The position numbers and the translations under genes are program-made. A stretch of DNA of 64,000 nucleotides. Origin: Faecalicatena fissicatena (GTDB lineage: Bacteria; Bacillota; Clostridia; Lachnospirales; Lachnospiraceae). The number at the start of each line of letters is the position of its first letter. Position 1 is the first letter of the stretch. Where the stretch lies: contig LDAQ01000086.1 in the NCBI GenBank assembly GCA_001028025.1, positions 19,608-83,607 of the forward strand. The letters run 5' to 3'. The notes under the pieces were generated by a model. That model saw nothing but the letters and a program-made list of their open reading frames with translations. It was not told the origin of the DNA and made no database searches. Below are positions 1-9,287 of the stretch, piece after piece.

Positions 1-1079
1 ACCACCTGATCGGGCAGGGACACCCTGAAATCTCTTCTGTTTTTCAGGCCGATCACATGCTTCTGCACCTCGTAGACTATATCATCAACAACCTCCGGAT
101 GCTTTTCGATAAACTGCTGCCCGCTCTCGATCTTCGTCATGCTCAGAACATTTTCCATCATCTTCATCAGCCACATGGACTGTTCTGTAATGTCATGAAG
201 CAGGTCGTCTCTGGTGTGTTTATCCATAGAATGGTTCTCAATCATGAGGCTGCAGTCCCCCATAATCCCGGTTAAAGGCGTCCGGAAGTCGTGGGAAATG
301 CTGCGCAGCATGCTGCTCTTCATATGTTCCCGCTGTACCTCCAGTTTGGTCTGCTCCTGCTCGGCATAGATCAGTTCCCGGTCCAGAGCGATTCCAATCT
401 GGTTGGCCGCCGTTTTCACCAGCATCTCAGCTTCCGCCGCCAGCCCCAGGTTGTGGTTGAACACCTTTAACGTCCCCAGCTGCCTGACCATTCCGATAAT
501 CGGGAACATTAGGTAATCCTTGGAAGTGTACTCTTTGCCTGTGCCGGGGGCAATCGTCTCCCCCTCCAGTTCGACGATGCTCTCATATCCTGTATGTTCA
601 TAGATATAGCGGATTCCCAGCTGAATAATATTGTCTTTCCCTGTCACATTAATAAACTTCTCAGACATCTCATAGAGCCTCAGCGCCGTCTCCTCACTGC
701 TCTGGGCAATCACCAGCTGCTTCTGGAAGCGTGCCGTCAGACTGGAGGATATACAGGCCGTAATGAGGAAAAATCCCATCAGAGCCACATCGTTCGGATT
801 CATGATCGCAAACGTATGCACGGGAACTGTAAAAAAATAATTGAACATCATAACGCTTACAATAGCACCAATAATGCCATATTCATACCCTTTTGTAAAT
901 ACACTGATCAGAAGTACGGCCACCATAAAAACCATCAGCCCGTTTTCCTTTTCCACCCCGAACTGATTGAGCAGCAGGCATACCAGGCTGGCAGACAATA
1001 CAATCAGTATTGTCCGCAGCGCATAGTTGAGCTTTTTATTTTTTGCAATTTTCCTGATCGTTTTTCCGATCCCGTCCAT
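1..1079 (-). CDS. KdpD-like membrane sensor histidine kinase (partial, runs off left edge)
   Basis: The N-terminal 359 residues are present; the kinase C-terminus lies outside the window. An N-terminal block of about four membrane helices (residues 20-105, DUF4118-like as in KdpD) is followed by a GAF-like region (about 125-240) and a HisKA dimerisation helix with the phospho-acceptor motif SHDFRTPLTG. The start is ATG at 1079 with GGGAGG five bases upstream. The KdpD Usp/ATP-binding N-terminal half is absent. It lies directly downstream of ktrB-ktrA on the same strand, so control of potassium transport or turgor is a reasonable inference. Its response regulator is not in view. Confidence 0.85.
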   Translation of the reverse strand, partial: MDGIGKTIRKIAKNKKLNYALRTILIVLSASLVCLLLNQFGVEKENGLMVFMVAVLLISVFTKGYEYGIIGAIVSVMMFNYFFTVPVHTFAIMNPNDVALMGFFLITACISSSLTARFQKQLVIAQSSEETALRLYEMSEKFINVTGKDNIIQLGIRYIYEHTGYESIVELEGETIAPGTGKEYTSKDYLMFPIIGMVRQLGTLKVFNHNLGLAAEAEMLVKTAANQIGIALDRELIYAEQEQTKLEVQREHMKSSMLRSISHDFRTPLTGIMGDCSLMIENHSMDKHTRDDLLHDITEQSMWLMKMMENVLSMTKIESGQQFIEKHPEVVDDIVYEVQKHVIGLKNRRDFRVSLPDQV

Positions 1080-1128
1080 GGCTGCCTCCCGTACTGCTCT
1101 TCTACTGATTTTGTACTATCATAACACT

Positions 1129-1782
1129 TTACCTTATGTTTGCCAATATTCTGTCGATGTCCTTTTTCAGCCCAACCACCATCAGATGATCCTCTCTCTC
1201 CAGAAGGCGGTCCGCCTGTGGAAGCAGCTGCAGATGCCCGTTCTTCTTGATACCAAGTATACTGACATGATATTTGGAACGGATGGCCAGCTGGCGGATG
1301 CTCTTTCCAATCCAGTCCTCTACCGGTGGAATCTCAAAAATAGAGTATCCCTCGGTCAGCTCAATATAGTCGAATACATGATTGGCGCTGTGCTTCACCG
1401 CCAGACGTTCGGCAATATCACGATCCGGATAAATTACTTCGTCAGCGCCGTTTCTCAGCAGAAATTTTGCATGGATGTCCCTGTTTGCCTTGCTCACCAC
1501 GTATGTTGCGCCCATCTCTTTGATGAGGCTGGTGATCTCCAGGCTGCTCTGGAAATTAGAACCAATGCACACAAAGCAGATATCAAAATTCCCGACACCA
1601 AGGCTTCTTAACACATCCTCATTCGTACAGTCGCCCACTTTTGCCATCGTGGCGTAAGGTAAAAGATCCTGCATACATTCTTCATCCCGGTCTACTATCA
1701 TCACTTCATTGCCCAGCTGTGACATATTGATGCATAAATGGTGCCCCAGTCTGCCAAGCCCAATAATTAAAACTGATTTCAT
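1129..1782 (-). CDS. ktrA: KtrA/TrkA-type potassium channel regulatory subunit
   Basis: A 217-residue cytosolic RCK protein. The Rossmann nucleotide motif GLGRLG lies at residues 8-13 (RCK_N) and a C-terminal RCK_C domain at about 137-217. The length matches single-RCK KtrA rather than the tandem TrkA. I chose ATG at 1782, because an upstream in-frame GTG (1791) lies inside the Shine-Dalgarno sequence AGAGGTGA. In this family an octameric ring gates the membrane subunit in response to nucleotides. It follows the membrane subunit gene after a short gap, in an operon with a KdpD-like kinase. Confidence 0.93.
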   Translation of the reverse strand: MKSVLIIGLGRLGHHLCINMSQLGNEVMIVDRDEECMQDLLPYATMAKVGDCTNEDVLRSLGVGNFDICFVCIGSNFQSSLEITSLIKEMGATYVVSKANRDIHAKFLLRNGADEVIYPDRDIAERLAVKHSANHVFDYIELTEGYSIFEIPPVEDWIGKSIRQLAIRSKYHVSILGIKKNGHLQLLPQADRLLEREDHLMVVGLKKDIDRILANIR

Positions 1783-1797
1783 ATTATTCACCTCTGT

Positions 1798-3138
1798 TTA
1801 TCCTATCATAATCTTTTCAGCAGGCACCTTCACCGGCGCCTCTGTCTTGTGTCCTCTCAGGGAGAGGGCAAATGTCATGCTTCCGATTCTTCCGCAATAC
1901 ATCAGGAATATCAGCACCAGTTTAGAAACGGTCTCCATATCTCTTGTGATACCTGTGGACATTCCAACGGTTCCAATCGCCGACACGACTTCAAAGGCCA
2001 CATCGGTTACTGCCGCCGGCTGTACGGTTACGATAATCAGCACGGCCATAATCACAGAAAACAGATTGATACACAATACGGCACTGGCCTTCCTGATGGA
2101 ATCCTCATCCAGCCGTCTTCCCATCACATTACAGTGCATCTCCTTGCGCAGATTTGCGTGTACATAGACCAACAGTACCACGAAAGTCGTTGTCTTTATT
2201 CCTCCTGCTGTGGACCCGGGGCTTCCCCCTATAAACATCAGGATGGAAGTCAGAATTTTACTGCTGTCAGTAAGTGCTGCCGTATCCACTGTATTGAATC
2301 CCGCCGTTCTTGCCGTTACGGAGCCGAACAGAGAGCAGAGCACCTGGTCCCCAAAAGGCATACCGGCTATCGTATTATTTTTCTCAAAGAAAAAGAGCAG
2401 CGCCGCTCCTCCGAAAATCAGTACTGCTGTCGATATAAGTACAATTTTAGTATGCAGCCGGTACTTCCGGATCTTCAGTTTGTTCACAGAAATATCATTC
2501 CACACAAAAAATCCGATTCCGCCTATGACAATCAGGCTCATTATAACCAGGTTCACGGTCGGGTCATTATAATATTGTGTGAAAGAGGAATATGCTCCGC
2601 TCTCTCCCATCAGATCAAATCCGGCGTTGCAGAAAGCGGATATGGAGTGGAAGATTCCGAAATATACCGCTTTCCCAAGGCTCATGTCCCTGCTGAATCT
2701 CAGCGCCAGGATCAGCGCCCCCATGCCCTCGAAAATGGCAGTTCCCACGATAATCTTTTTTGCCAGTCTGACGATACCGCCCACCTGCATAATGTTTACG
2801 CTTTCCTGAAGCGTCCCTCTTGTCCAGAGGCCGATTTTCCTCCGCAGGAGAATCGCAAAACACACGCCTATGGTCATAAAGCCCAGCCCGCCGATCTGTA
2901 TAATGCAGAGAATGACACATTGCCCGAAAGTAGACCAGTACCGGAATGTATCCGCTATGACCAGTCCTGTCACACAGGACGCCGAGGTCGAAGTGAACAG
3001 CGCATCAACGAAGGGGGTGCTCACTCCTGCCTTTGTGGATATCGGCAGCATCAGAAGCCCGGCCCCTAAAAAAATAATAATAAAGTACCCCAGAACGATC
3101 ATCTGAGTCTGAGTCAGATGCTTTGTAAACAGTTTCAT
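1798..3138 (-). CDS. ktrB: KtrB/TrkH-type potassium transporter membrane subunit
   Basis: A 446-residue integral membrane protein of the Trk/Ktr/HKT superfamily. The four pore repeats with selectivity-filter glycines are visible as CVTGL, CNAGF, RTAGFNT and GTVGMST, each between hydrophobic helices. It would import K+ with or without Na+ coupling, gated by the RCK subunit encoded next. The start codon overlaps the stop of the preceding gene (ATGA at 3135-3138), indicating translational coupling to the RCK-like protein upstream. Confidence 0.95.
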   Translation of the reverse strand: MKLFTKHLTQTQMIVLGYFIIIFLGAGLLMLPISTKAGVSTPFVDALFTSTSASCVTGLVIADTFRYWSTFGQCVILCIIQIGGLGFMTIGVCFAILLRRKIGLWTRGTLQESVNIMQVGGIVRLAKKIIVGTAIFEGMGALILALRFSRDMSLGKAVYFGIFHSISAFCNAGFDLMGESGAYSSFTQYYNDPTVNLVIMSLIVIGGIGFFVWNDISVNKLKIRKYRLHTKIVLISTAVLIFGGAALLFFFEKNNTIAGMPFGDQVLCSLFGSVTARTAGFNTVDTAALTDSSKILTSILMFIGGSPGSTAGGIKTTTFVVLLVYVHANLRKEMHCNVMGRRLDEDSIRKASAVLCINLFSVIMAVLIIVTVQPAAVTDVAFEVVSAIGTVGMSTGITRDMETVSKLVLIFLMYCGRIGSMTFALSLRGHKTEAPVKVPAEKIMIG

Positions 3139-3602
3139 GCCGCACCAACCTCATTTTCCATTGCCAGCAGCTCCAGCCGCTGCAGCAGTTCTTCCTTCTC
3201 AGTGAATACATTGATGTGTGACTGCCTGTAAAGCTTCAGATTGCTCTTTTCGTTACAGATACTGAACATCTGCGTACCCGGATACATCTTGCGGAACAGA
3301 TTGCAGACCGACAGGTTATCGATATCGGAGCCTGAAACCGCTGCCAGATAGTTTACCTGTTTCCAGCTCTTATCAATATAAATACTTTCCAGATAAATCG
3401 GCCGTATTCCTGCTTTTTCGAACCATGTAGCGATTTTTTCTTCTTCACTGCTCTTGCCAAATATCACTGCATATTCTTTCTTCCTGTCTTTTTTCTGAAG
3501 CTTCTTTTCCTCGTCCAGGAAATGATCAATGCCCCTCATCAGGTAGAGGCCGTACAGCATTCCTGCTGTTACAATAATTCCTAAAATTAAATTTGTCAAC
3601 AT
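3135..3602 (-). CDS. membrane-anchored, degenerate RCK_N-like protein upstream of ktrB
   Basis: About 155 residues: one N-terminal membrane helix (LTNLILGIIVTAGMLYGLYL), a charged linker, then a cytoplasmic domain. The stretch NYLAAVSGSDIDNLSVCNL with the following segment resembles the second half of an RCK/TrkA_N Rossmann fold (the D-x-DN helix of KtrA-like proteins), but the GxGxxG nucleotide loop is missing. The start is probably ATG 3602, because AGAGGG lies eight bases upstream; in-frame ATG 3608 and GTG 3611 overlap or touch that site. It is translationally coupled to ktrB. A role as an anchor or accessory regulator of KtrAB is inference only. Confidence 0.75.
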   Translation of the reverse strand: MLTNLILGIIVTAGMLYGLYLMRGIDHFLDEEKKLQKKDRKKEYAVIFGKSSEEEKIATWFEKAGIRPIYLESIYIDKSWKQVNYLAAVSGSDIDNLSVCNLFRKMYPGTQMFSICNEKSNLKLYRQSHINVFTEKEELLQRLELLAMENEVGAA

Positions 3603-3743
3603 AACCATCACCCTCTTTTCTTACCTCTATCATAATCTTTTGGGCGTTTAGGCGGTGATAAAATCAAATCGCTTTGTATTAAGATTGTGTTTAGAGAAAT
3701 AGGGATATAGTTAGCGAGAAAAATAGAAATATATAAAAAGATC

Positions 3744-3772
3744 TTGATTTAGAATATGAAACGCTGTATAAT
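3744..3772 (+). promoter_or_regulatory. sigma-A promoter of tRNA-Gly
   Basis: The -35 element TTGATT (3744-3749) and a perfect -10 TATAAT (3767-3772) are 17 bases apart, and the mature tRNA begins 13 bases beyond the -10. Confidence 0.85.
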
Positions 3773-3784
3773 AATTTTTGTAAT

Positions 3785-3855
3785 GCAGATATAGTTCATT
3801 GGTAGAATGCCAGCTTCCCAAGCTGGAGAGGCGGGTCCGATTCCCGTTATCTGCT
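3785..3855 (+). tRNA. tRNA-Gly (anticodon CCC)
   Basis: The cloverleaf can be folded by eye. The acceptor stem GCAGATA pairs with TATCTGC, the anticodon stem is CCAGC/GCTGG with loop TTCCCAA (anticodon CCC), and the T arm is GCGGG-TCCGATT-CCCGT. The discriminator base is T and CCA is not encoded. It is the only tRNA in the window and marks the left border of the AT-rich glycan island. Confidence 0.95.
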
Positions 3856-3998
3856 TTTAAAAGGTTCGTAAACGGATGGTTTATGGATCTTTTTTATATT
3901 GTAGTCCCAAGATTTTATGACGTTTTCTACCCTGTGATTAACAAAAACCGCGGTTCGAAATTAACAGATGCGGAGCGCGTTCACAATAATCATTATGA

Positions 3999-4027
3999 TT
4001 GCAGGATGATTTCCATTATGTTAAAAT
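3999..4027 (+). promoter_or_regulatory. candidate promoter of the LacI-type regulator
   Basis: TTGCAG (3999-4004) and TAAAAT (4022-4027) are 17 bases apart, about 33 bases before the regulator's start codon. Confidence 0.6.
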
Positions 4028-4060
4028 AAAGTCAATATGAAAGATTGGAGGTAACTTCAT

Positions 4061-5062
4061 TTGGCATCTACTATTCGTGATGTTGCTGCCCGCGCAGGGC
4101 TTTCAATTGGAACCGTTTCTAAATATATCAATGGTTATTCTGTCAAAGAGACAACGCAGGCTGCCATTGAGGCTGCCATCAAAGAATTGGATTACCATCC
4201 TAATAATATTGCCAAGGGATTGAGAAACGCAAAATCTTTTTCCATCGCGATTCTCCTTCCGATGCTGGATTCTAATTTCTGTACCTCTATGGTTTCTTCC
4301 ATTGAGTCATGTCTTCTTCCGAAAGGATACAGTGTCATTGTTTGTGAATGTCATAATAATGCAAAAATGGAACTGCAGAAGACTCAATTTCTCATAGACC
4401 GTATGGTGGATGGAATTGTATTGATTCCATACTCTTTAGACGGGAAACAGATTGAGATGATTCAAAAACACAATATTCCTCTGGTTGTCCTCGACCAGAA
4501 AATCAAAAACCACGAGACAGATTGTATTGTTCTTGATAATATGCTGGCTGGTTATGAACCTGTAAAACACCTGATTGAATTTGGACACACGGATATCGGC
4601 ATATTAACAGGTAATCCAGAACATTATACCACCAAGGGACGACTGGGTGGCTATAAAAAAGCGCTGACTGAAGCCGGTATCGAGATCAAAGATGAATATA
4701 TCCAATGTGGTGATTACACCATTGACGGCGGTTATGATGCCATGTTACGTTTATGTCGGCTTCAAAAAAGACCGACAGCCATTTTCATAAGTAACTATGA
4801 TATGACTATCGGTGCATATTTGGCAATTAATTATTTGAATTTAAAAATTCCTGATGATATTTCTATTGTCGGATTTGATAATTTTCCCCTTGCAAATGTT
4901 GTGTATCCATCCTTAACATTTGCCGAACAACCCACTGACGCTATGGGAAAAGATGCCGGAAAATTGCTGTATGAACGCATTAAGGGGAATTACTCCAATT
5001 ATCCAAAAACAATTGTTCACAAACCAGTTATATACTACAAGGACAGTATTCGGTGCATCTAA
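4061..5062 (+). CDS. LacI/GalR-family transcriptional regulator
   Basis: 333 residues. The N-terminal LacI helix-turn-helix begins TIRDVAARAGLSIGTVSKYI, followed by a hinge helix and a periplasmic-binding-protein-like effector domain (about 60-330) with the family motifs GFDN and TAIFISNYD. The start is TTG at 4061 with TTGGAGG nine bases upstream. It is convergent with the GH98-ABC-GH95 operon and overlaps the last gene of that operon by four bases. It is the obvious candidate repressor for that operon, acting at the perfect palindrome near 13321; the inducer, probably a fucosylated oligosaccharide or its product, is inferred. Confidence 0.93.
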   Translation: MASTIRDVAARAGLSIGTVSKYINGYSVKETTQAAIEAAIKELDYHPNNIAKGLRNAKSFSIAILLPMLDSNFCTSMVSSIESCLLPKGYSVIVCECHNNAKMELQKTQFLIDRMVDGIVLIPYSLDGKQIEMIQKHNIPLVVLDQKIKNHETDCIVLDNMLAGYEPVKHLIEFGHTDIGILTGNPEHYTTKGRLGGYKKALTEAGIEIKDEYIQCGDYTIDGGYDAMLRLCRLQKRPTAIFISNYDMTIGAYLAINYLNLKIPDDISIVGFDNFPLANVVYPSLTFAEQPTDAMGKDAGKLLYERIKGNYSNYPKTIVHKPVIYYKDSIRCI

Positions 5063-7404
5063 TTTATCACCTTTTGCTGTCCTGGTTTCCAGGTTTCTGT
5101 CACATTTGACTCAAGATGAAACTCTTGCATCATTCCTGACGTACAGTCGTATATTTTGATGTTCTGGCAAATAGGGCTAACAAATTCAACTTCCTTTAAT
5201 CTATTATCTTCCCATATAATATTGACTATAATTTTACCTTGTGCCATCAGGCCTCGTACAGATCCTTTTTTCCACTCATCTGGAAGTGCCGGGAGCACAG
5301 AAAACCCCTCTTCCATACTCTCCAAAAGCATATTTGCAATTCCGCTGGCAGCCCCAAAATTTCCATCTATCTGAAAAACTTCCCGTTCGCCCTCTGTTTC
5401 TCCAAGTGGTGGATGCAGATCAAACAGATTATTATAAACCGATTTTTTTAACAAACGATCCAAATAATACAAGGCCTGATTTCCTTTTCCCAAACGTGCC
5501 CATAAGTTGATAAGCCATGCACAGCTCCACCCAATATGCCCGTTTTGACCTGAAAGACGTCTTTCCAAAAATTTTTCACACGCCTGTGCCAGCACTGGAG
5601 TCTTTTCTTTTTCTATACTATTTCCTGGATAAAGCGCAAACAACGGTGAAAAATGTCTGTGACACGGATCTGCCTCATCAAAATCCTCAAACCATTCCTG
5701 CAGTTGACCATGTTTCCCCACCTGATACTCTGGGAGGTGCTGCATCCTCTCTTTTACCTCCATGAGCAATCGATCCTTTATGCTCAATGTTTCACACATT
5801 TCTATATAAATCTGAAAAAGTTCTTTGATCAGCGCAATATCTAGTGTAGACGAATGACTGACACCACACTCTCTTCCTTTTTCATCCAGAAATGTGTTTT
5901 CAGGCGATGTAGACGGTGCAGTATAGCATTTTCCATCTGCATCCTCTACCAACCAGTCATTACAAAATTCTACACTCCCACGAATGACTGGATATATTTT
6001 ATCTTTCAGGTATTGAACATCCCCAGTGTATTGATAGTAATCAAATATCTGCATGCTAAGCCAAACGCCACCCATTGGCCAATACGCATATTTGGGTTCT
6101 CCTCCAACCGGTCCCGTCTGTCTCCACAAATCAACATTATGATTTGCTGCCCATCCCTTGCAATGATACTGGTTCTTTGCTGTTTCTTTTCCACTTTCGC
6201 TTAATTCTTGCACCATATCAATCAAAGGCTCGTAACATTCCAGTAAATTGCAGACACAAACTGGCCAGTAATTCATCTGGGTATTAATATTGATCGTCCA
6301 GTTACTGCTCCAGACCGGTCTTAAACTTTCATTCCATATGCCTTGTAAATTTGCGGGTTGACTTCCTCTTCTTGAACTTGCAATCATCAAATAGCGGTTA
6401 TAATGAAAAAACAAACTGTACAAATTTAAATTTTTCTTCCCATTTCTAAAATCTTCCAGTTGCACATCTGTTGGCAAATCTGTTTTTTCGTCACCTAATT
6501 CCAGTCTCACATCTTTATAAACAGAATCATAGTCCGCTATATGTCTCTCTTTTAACGTATCATATCCTACTGTCTCAGCTTTCTCTGCCATTTCCATGCT
6601 TTTCTTTTCACACGATTTCGGAAACACATCTATAGGTTTTTGGAATCCCTGATATCCATCTGCTGCAGAAGTATATAATGTTACTACAGATGCATTTGCC
6701 ACCCGAATTCCTTCGGTCATTTTTTCGCTTTTTCCTGACTCTTGCTGTACTTTCACGCATAAACCATATGCCATTCCCGGATGATCCATCTGATACAAAA
6801 TCGGATTATCACATACCACATAGTTAGGCTGTACGCATGCCGGAGCATTTCCCGAAAGAATCATACACATTTCATTTTCAAGGTAAATATTGTGTTTTAC
6901 TTTACCCGTTAAAGAGATCTCTAAATTAATGGAATTCGGAATATCGCTTTTTATCCGTGTCACAAAGACTTTATCCGTATATGAAATAAACTGTTCTATT
7001 ATATACATACGATCATTAGCCCGAAAACTGCTTGTCAAAATACCAGCTTTTAAATTTAATTTTCTGTTGTAAGATTGAAAATCAGTAATATCCGTAAAAC
7101 GATAATCAATTTCACCCAAAGGCATATAAGATTCATTATAATTTCCGAGCATATTATCTTTAATGTATTCCTCTGCCTTCCGATACTGTCCGTCAAAGAT
7201 CAGTCCCCGCACCATGTCCAAGTCATGCAAGTTCATTTTTTTCTCTGTCTTCTTTCCGGTGCCCGACCAAAAAGTATCCAGATTAAGTGTAATACGTTCC
7301 TTAGGTACGCCGCCATAAACAACCGCTCCCAGACTTCCATTTCCCAATGGCAGTGCTTCTGTAAATGATTTTGCAGGCGATGTATACCACAATTCTTCAT
7401 TCAT
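5059..7404 (-). CDS. GH95 alpha-L-fucosidase (intracellular)
   Basis: 781 residues, of typical length for a GH95 catalytic protein. The N-terminal beta domain begins with the family signature around LPLGNGSLGAVVYGG, and the (alpha/alpha)6 barrel carries NINTQMNYWP, which holds the paired asparagines needed by GH95 enzymes. The C-terminal QIDGNFGAASGIANML stretch is also characteristic. No signal peptide is visible, so it probably acts on imported oligosaccharides, releasing fucose from Fuc-alpha-1,2-Gal ends. It is the last gene of the GH98-ABC operon, 17 bases after the permease. AGGAGA precedes the ATG by 12 bases. Confidence 0.92.
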   Translation of the reverse strand: MNEELWYTSPAKSFTEALPLGNGSLGAVVYGGVPKERITLNLDTFWSGTGKKTEKKMNLHDLDMVRGLIFDGQYRKAEEYIKDNMLGNYNESYMPLGEIDYRFTDITDFQSYNRKLNLKAGILTSSFRANDRMYIIEQFISYTDKVFVTRIKSDIPNSINLEISLTGKVKHNIYLENEMCMILSGNAPACVQPNYVVCDNPILYQMDHPGMAYGLCVKVQQESGKSEKMTEGIRVANASVVTLYTSAADGYQGFQKPIDVFPKSCEKKSMEMAEKAETVGYDTLKERHIADYDSVYKDVRLELGDEKTDLPTDVQLEDFRNGKKNLNLYSLFFHYNRYLMIASSRRGSQPANLQGIWNESLRPVWSSNWTININTQMNYWPVCVCNLLECYEPLIDMVQELSESGKETAKNQYHCKGWAANHNVDLWRQTGPVGGEPKYAYWPMGGVWLSMQIFDYYQYTGDVQYLKDKIYPVIRGSVEFCNDWLVEDADGKCYTAPSTSPENTFLDEKGRECGVSHSSTLDIALIKELFQIYIEMCETLSIKDRLLMEVKERMQHLPEYQVGKHGQLQEWFEDFDEADPCHRHFSPLFALYPGNSIEKEKTPVLAQACEKFLERRLSGQNGHIGWSCAWLINLWARLGKGNQALYYLDRLLKKSVYNNLFDLHPPLGETEGEREVFQIDGNFGAASGIANMLLESMEEGFSVLPALPDEWKKGSVRGLMAQGKIIVNIIWEDNRLKEVEFVSPICQNIKIYDCTSGMMQEFHLESNVTETWKPGQQKVIN

Positions 7405-7420
7405 TTATTTAAAATTTCTC

Positions 7421-8266
7421 CTATTCTTTTACCGAACCGGAGGTAATTCCGTTTACGATAAATTTTTGTGCAAATATAAAAATCACTATCGTTGGAATGG
7501 AAATCAAAACCAATGCCGCGTTATACCTGCCTAAGCTCTGGGGTGTCATTCCGTAAACCCCTTTAAATGCGTTGATCGCCACAGTCGTCGTATAAGATTT
7601 GTCTCTTGTAAGAAACATAAGCGGAAAAAGAAAATCCTGAAAAGACCACATAACCTGAAGCACTCCAAGATTTATTAACGCAGGTTTTGAGAGCGGCAGA
7701 TAGATGCTAAAGAAACACCGTTCAATAGATGCACCATCTACATTTGCTGATTCCATCAGTTCCGTCGGAAGACCATCAAAAAAATTCTTCAACATTAAAA
7801 CCCCGAATGGTATTGTGATCAAGCATTCCGATAAAATGATCGCAATATGTGTGTTATATAAATGTGCCGTCTTATATATATAAAACAATGGAATAATCAG
7901 GATTGGTCCCGAAATAGCCAGACACATCAACACCATGTTGTATATCAGTTTTCTTCCTGCAAACTCTATCTTCGAAAATGCAAACCCTGCCAGCGAACAT
8001 ATAAAAACCAATAACACAGACGCAAATAACGCGTTTATAATCGAATTAATAAAATACTGATAAAACGGTACTCCATTCACTTTATTCATAAGTACATAGC
8101 TATAATTTGATAGTCCATTTACTTTTAAAGAATCCTTTAATAATGAGTAAATGGGAATCGCCCATAACGCAGTCATAATGAGTAAAAAAATGACCATAAC
8201 CAGACGGTTTTTCTTAGAAATCGAAAATAAATCTTTTGCTATTTCTTTTTCCTTTCTTGCTTTCAT
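7421..8266 (-). CDS. carbohydrate ABC transporter permease (MalG type)
   Basis: 281 residues from ATG 8266, chosen because AGGTGA lies four bases upstream. It has six membrane helices, and the cytoplasmic EAA loop motif ESANVDGASIERCFFSIYLP contacts the ATPase. It pairs with the MalF-type permease encoded just upstream. No ATPase gene is in the operon; CUT1 importers of this kind commonly borrow a shared MsmX-type ATPase, which would have to be elsewhere. The substrate is probably the oligosaccharide released by the GH98 enzyme (inference from context). Confidence 0.92.
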   Translation of the reverse strand: MKARKEKEIAKDLFSISKKNRLVMVIFLLIMTALWAIPIYSLLKDSLKVNGLSNYSYVLMNKVNGVPFYQYFINSIINALFASVLLVFICSLAGFAFSKIEFAGRKLIYNMVLMCLAISGPILIIPLFYIYKTAHLYNTHIAIILSECLITIPFGVLMLKNFFDGLPTELMESANVDGASIERCFFSIYLPLSKPALINLGVLQVMWSFQDFLFPLMFLTRDKSYTTTVAINAFKGVYGMTPQSLGRYNAALVLISIPTIVIFIFAQKFIVNGITSGSVKE

Positions 8267-8274
8267 ACTTTCAC

Positions 8275-9171
8275 CTAACCATTCTTTGAAGTCAATTTCA
8301 ATTGTATAAACGAGATAACGAATGCAACAATCAATACAATCATTGCAGCCGCGCACACCAGTCCAATATTAGAACCGGCTGAACGAGTCGCCCGATAAAT
8401 ATAAGTACCTATAATTTCAGTCGTACCTCCCGGACCTCCATCCGTCATCAAAAATACACGTTCCATTTCTCTAAAACCGCCAAGAAGCATAGATAAAATA
8501 ATCGTCTTATGTGTGTTCTTTAAAATAGGGAAGATAACCAACATCAATTGATGACGCATTCCTGCACCGTCAATGGTCGCCGCCTCAAGGATACTGCTGC
8601 TGATTGTTGTCAGATCCGCTGTGTAATACATAATCGGTATACCTATTAAAAAGATAGAAACCGAACACACTGCCCAGATTGCCAACTTGGGATCTGCAAG
8701 CCATCTTTGTGCCAATCCGCTCAAACCGACTGTTCTAAAAATGTTATTTACTATTCCATTTTTGTATTCCAGTATAGACCCAAATACTGCAGCCATAAGC
8801 GCAATTGGCAGCATGGACGGGATAAAGAACAACGCATGAAAAAATCTTTTTCCCTTGATCTTAAAATTCAGAATAATTGCAATAAAGAAACCAAATGTCA
8901 ATCCACAAAAAATATTTGCTGTGGAAAGCAGAAACGTGTTTAACATTGCTCTCCAAAATCCAAAATCGCTTACAATCGTTTTATAATTTTCCAGTCCTGT
9001 AAAATCAGCATGCCGAAATGTAATTGTGACATCTTTAAAACTATTTATAATCAGAAAATAAAAACTATATCCCAGTAATCCGATAAAAATAATGAGCAAC
9101 GGCAACAGGAAAATATATCCTGCCTTGTTATGATTGCCCCCGATTTTTAGTTTTCCTTTTGTGTTCTTCAA
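8275..9171 (-). CDS. carbohydrate ABC transporter permease (MalF type)
   Basis: 298 residues with six predicted membrane helices and the EAA motif EAATIDGAGMRHQLMLVIFP. The start is TTG at 9171, with GGAGG seven bases upstream. It follows the solute-binding lipoprotein gene after a 116-base gap that contains a hairpin plus T-run, probably a partial terminator that sets a higher level of binding protein than of permease. Confidence 0.92.
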   Translation of the reverse strand: MKNTKGKLKIGGNHNKAGYIFLLPLLIIFIGLLGYSFYFLIINSFKDVTITFRHADFTGLENYKTIVSDFGFWRAMLNTFLLSTANIFCGLTFGFFIAIILNFKIKGKRFFHALFFIPSMLPIALMAAVFGSILEYKNGIVNNIFRTVGLSGLAQRWLADPKLAIWAVCSVSIFLIGIPIMYYTADLTTISSSILEAATIDGAGMRHQLMLVIFPILKNTHKTIILSMLLGGFREMERVFLMTDGGPGGTTEIIGTYIYRATRSAGSNIGLVCAAAMIVLIVAFVISFIQLKLTSKNG

Positions 9172-9193
9172 ACTCTAAACCTCCATTATCAAA

Positions 9194-9255
9194 TCAAAAA
9201 ACTTCTGGTTGTACTATAGCAATGTATGCGGAATCAAATATGCACAACCAGAAGT
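9194..9255 (-). terminator. intra-operon hairpin with T-run (attenuator) between binding protein and permeases
   Basis: A perfect 12-bp inverted repeat, ACTTCTGGTTGT with ACAACCAGAAGT (9244-9255 and 9199-9210), encloses a 33-base loop. On the minus strand it is followed directly by a run of T. It lies between two genes of one operon, so read-through must be possible if the permeases have no promoter of their own. Confidence 0.7.
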
Positions 9256-9287
9256 CCTTAATATATGATATCTGTTACTGTTACATG

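Noticed and set aside
3799..4029. Plus-strand open frame of 76 codons overlapping tRNA-Gly
   Set aside because: It starts inside the tRNA gene, has no ribosome site, and its product resembles nothing.
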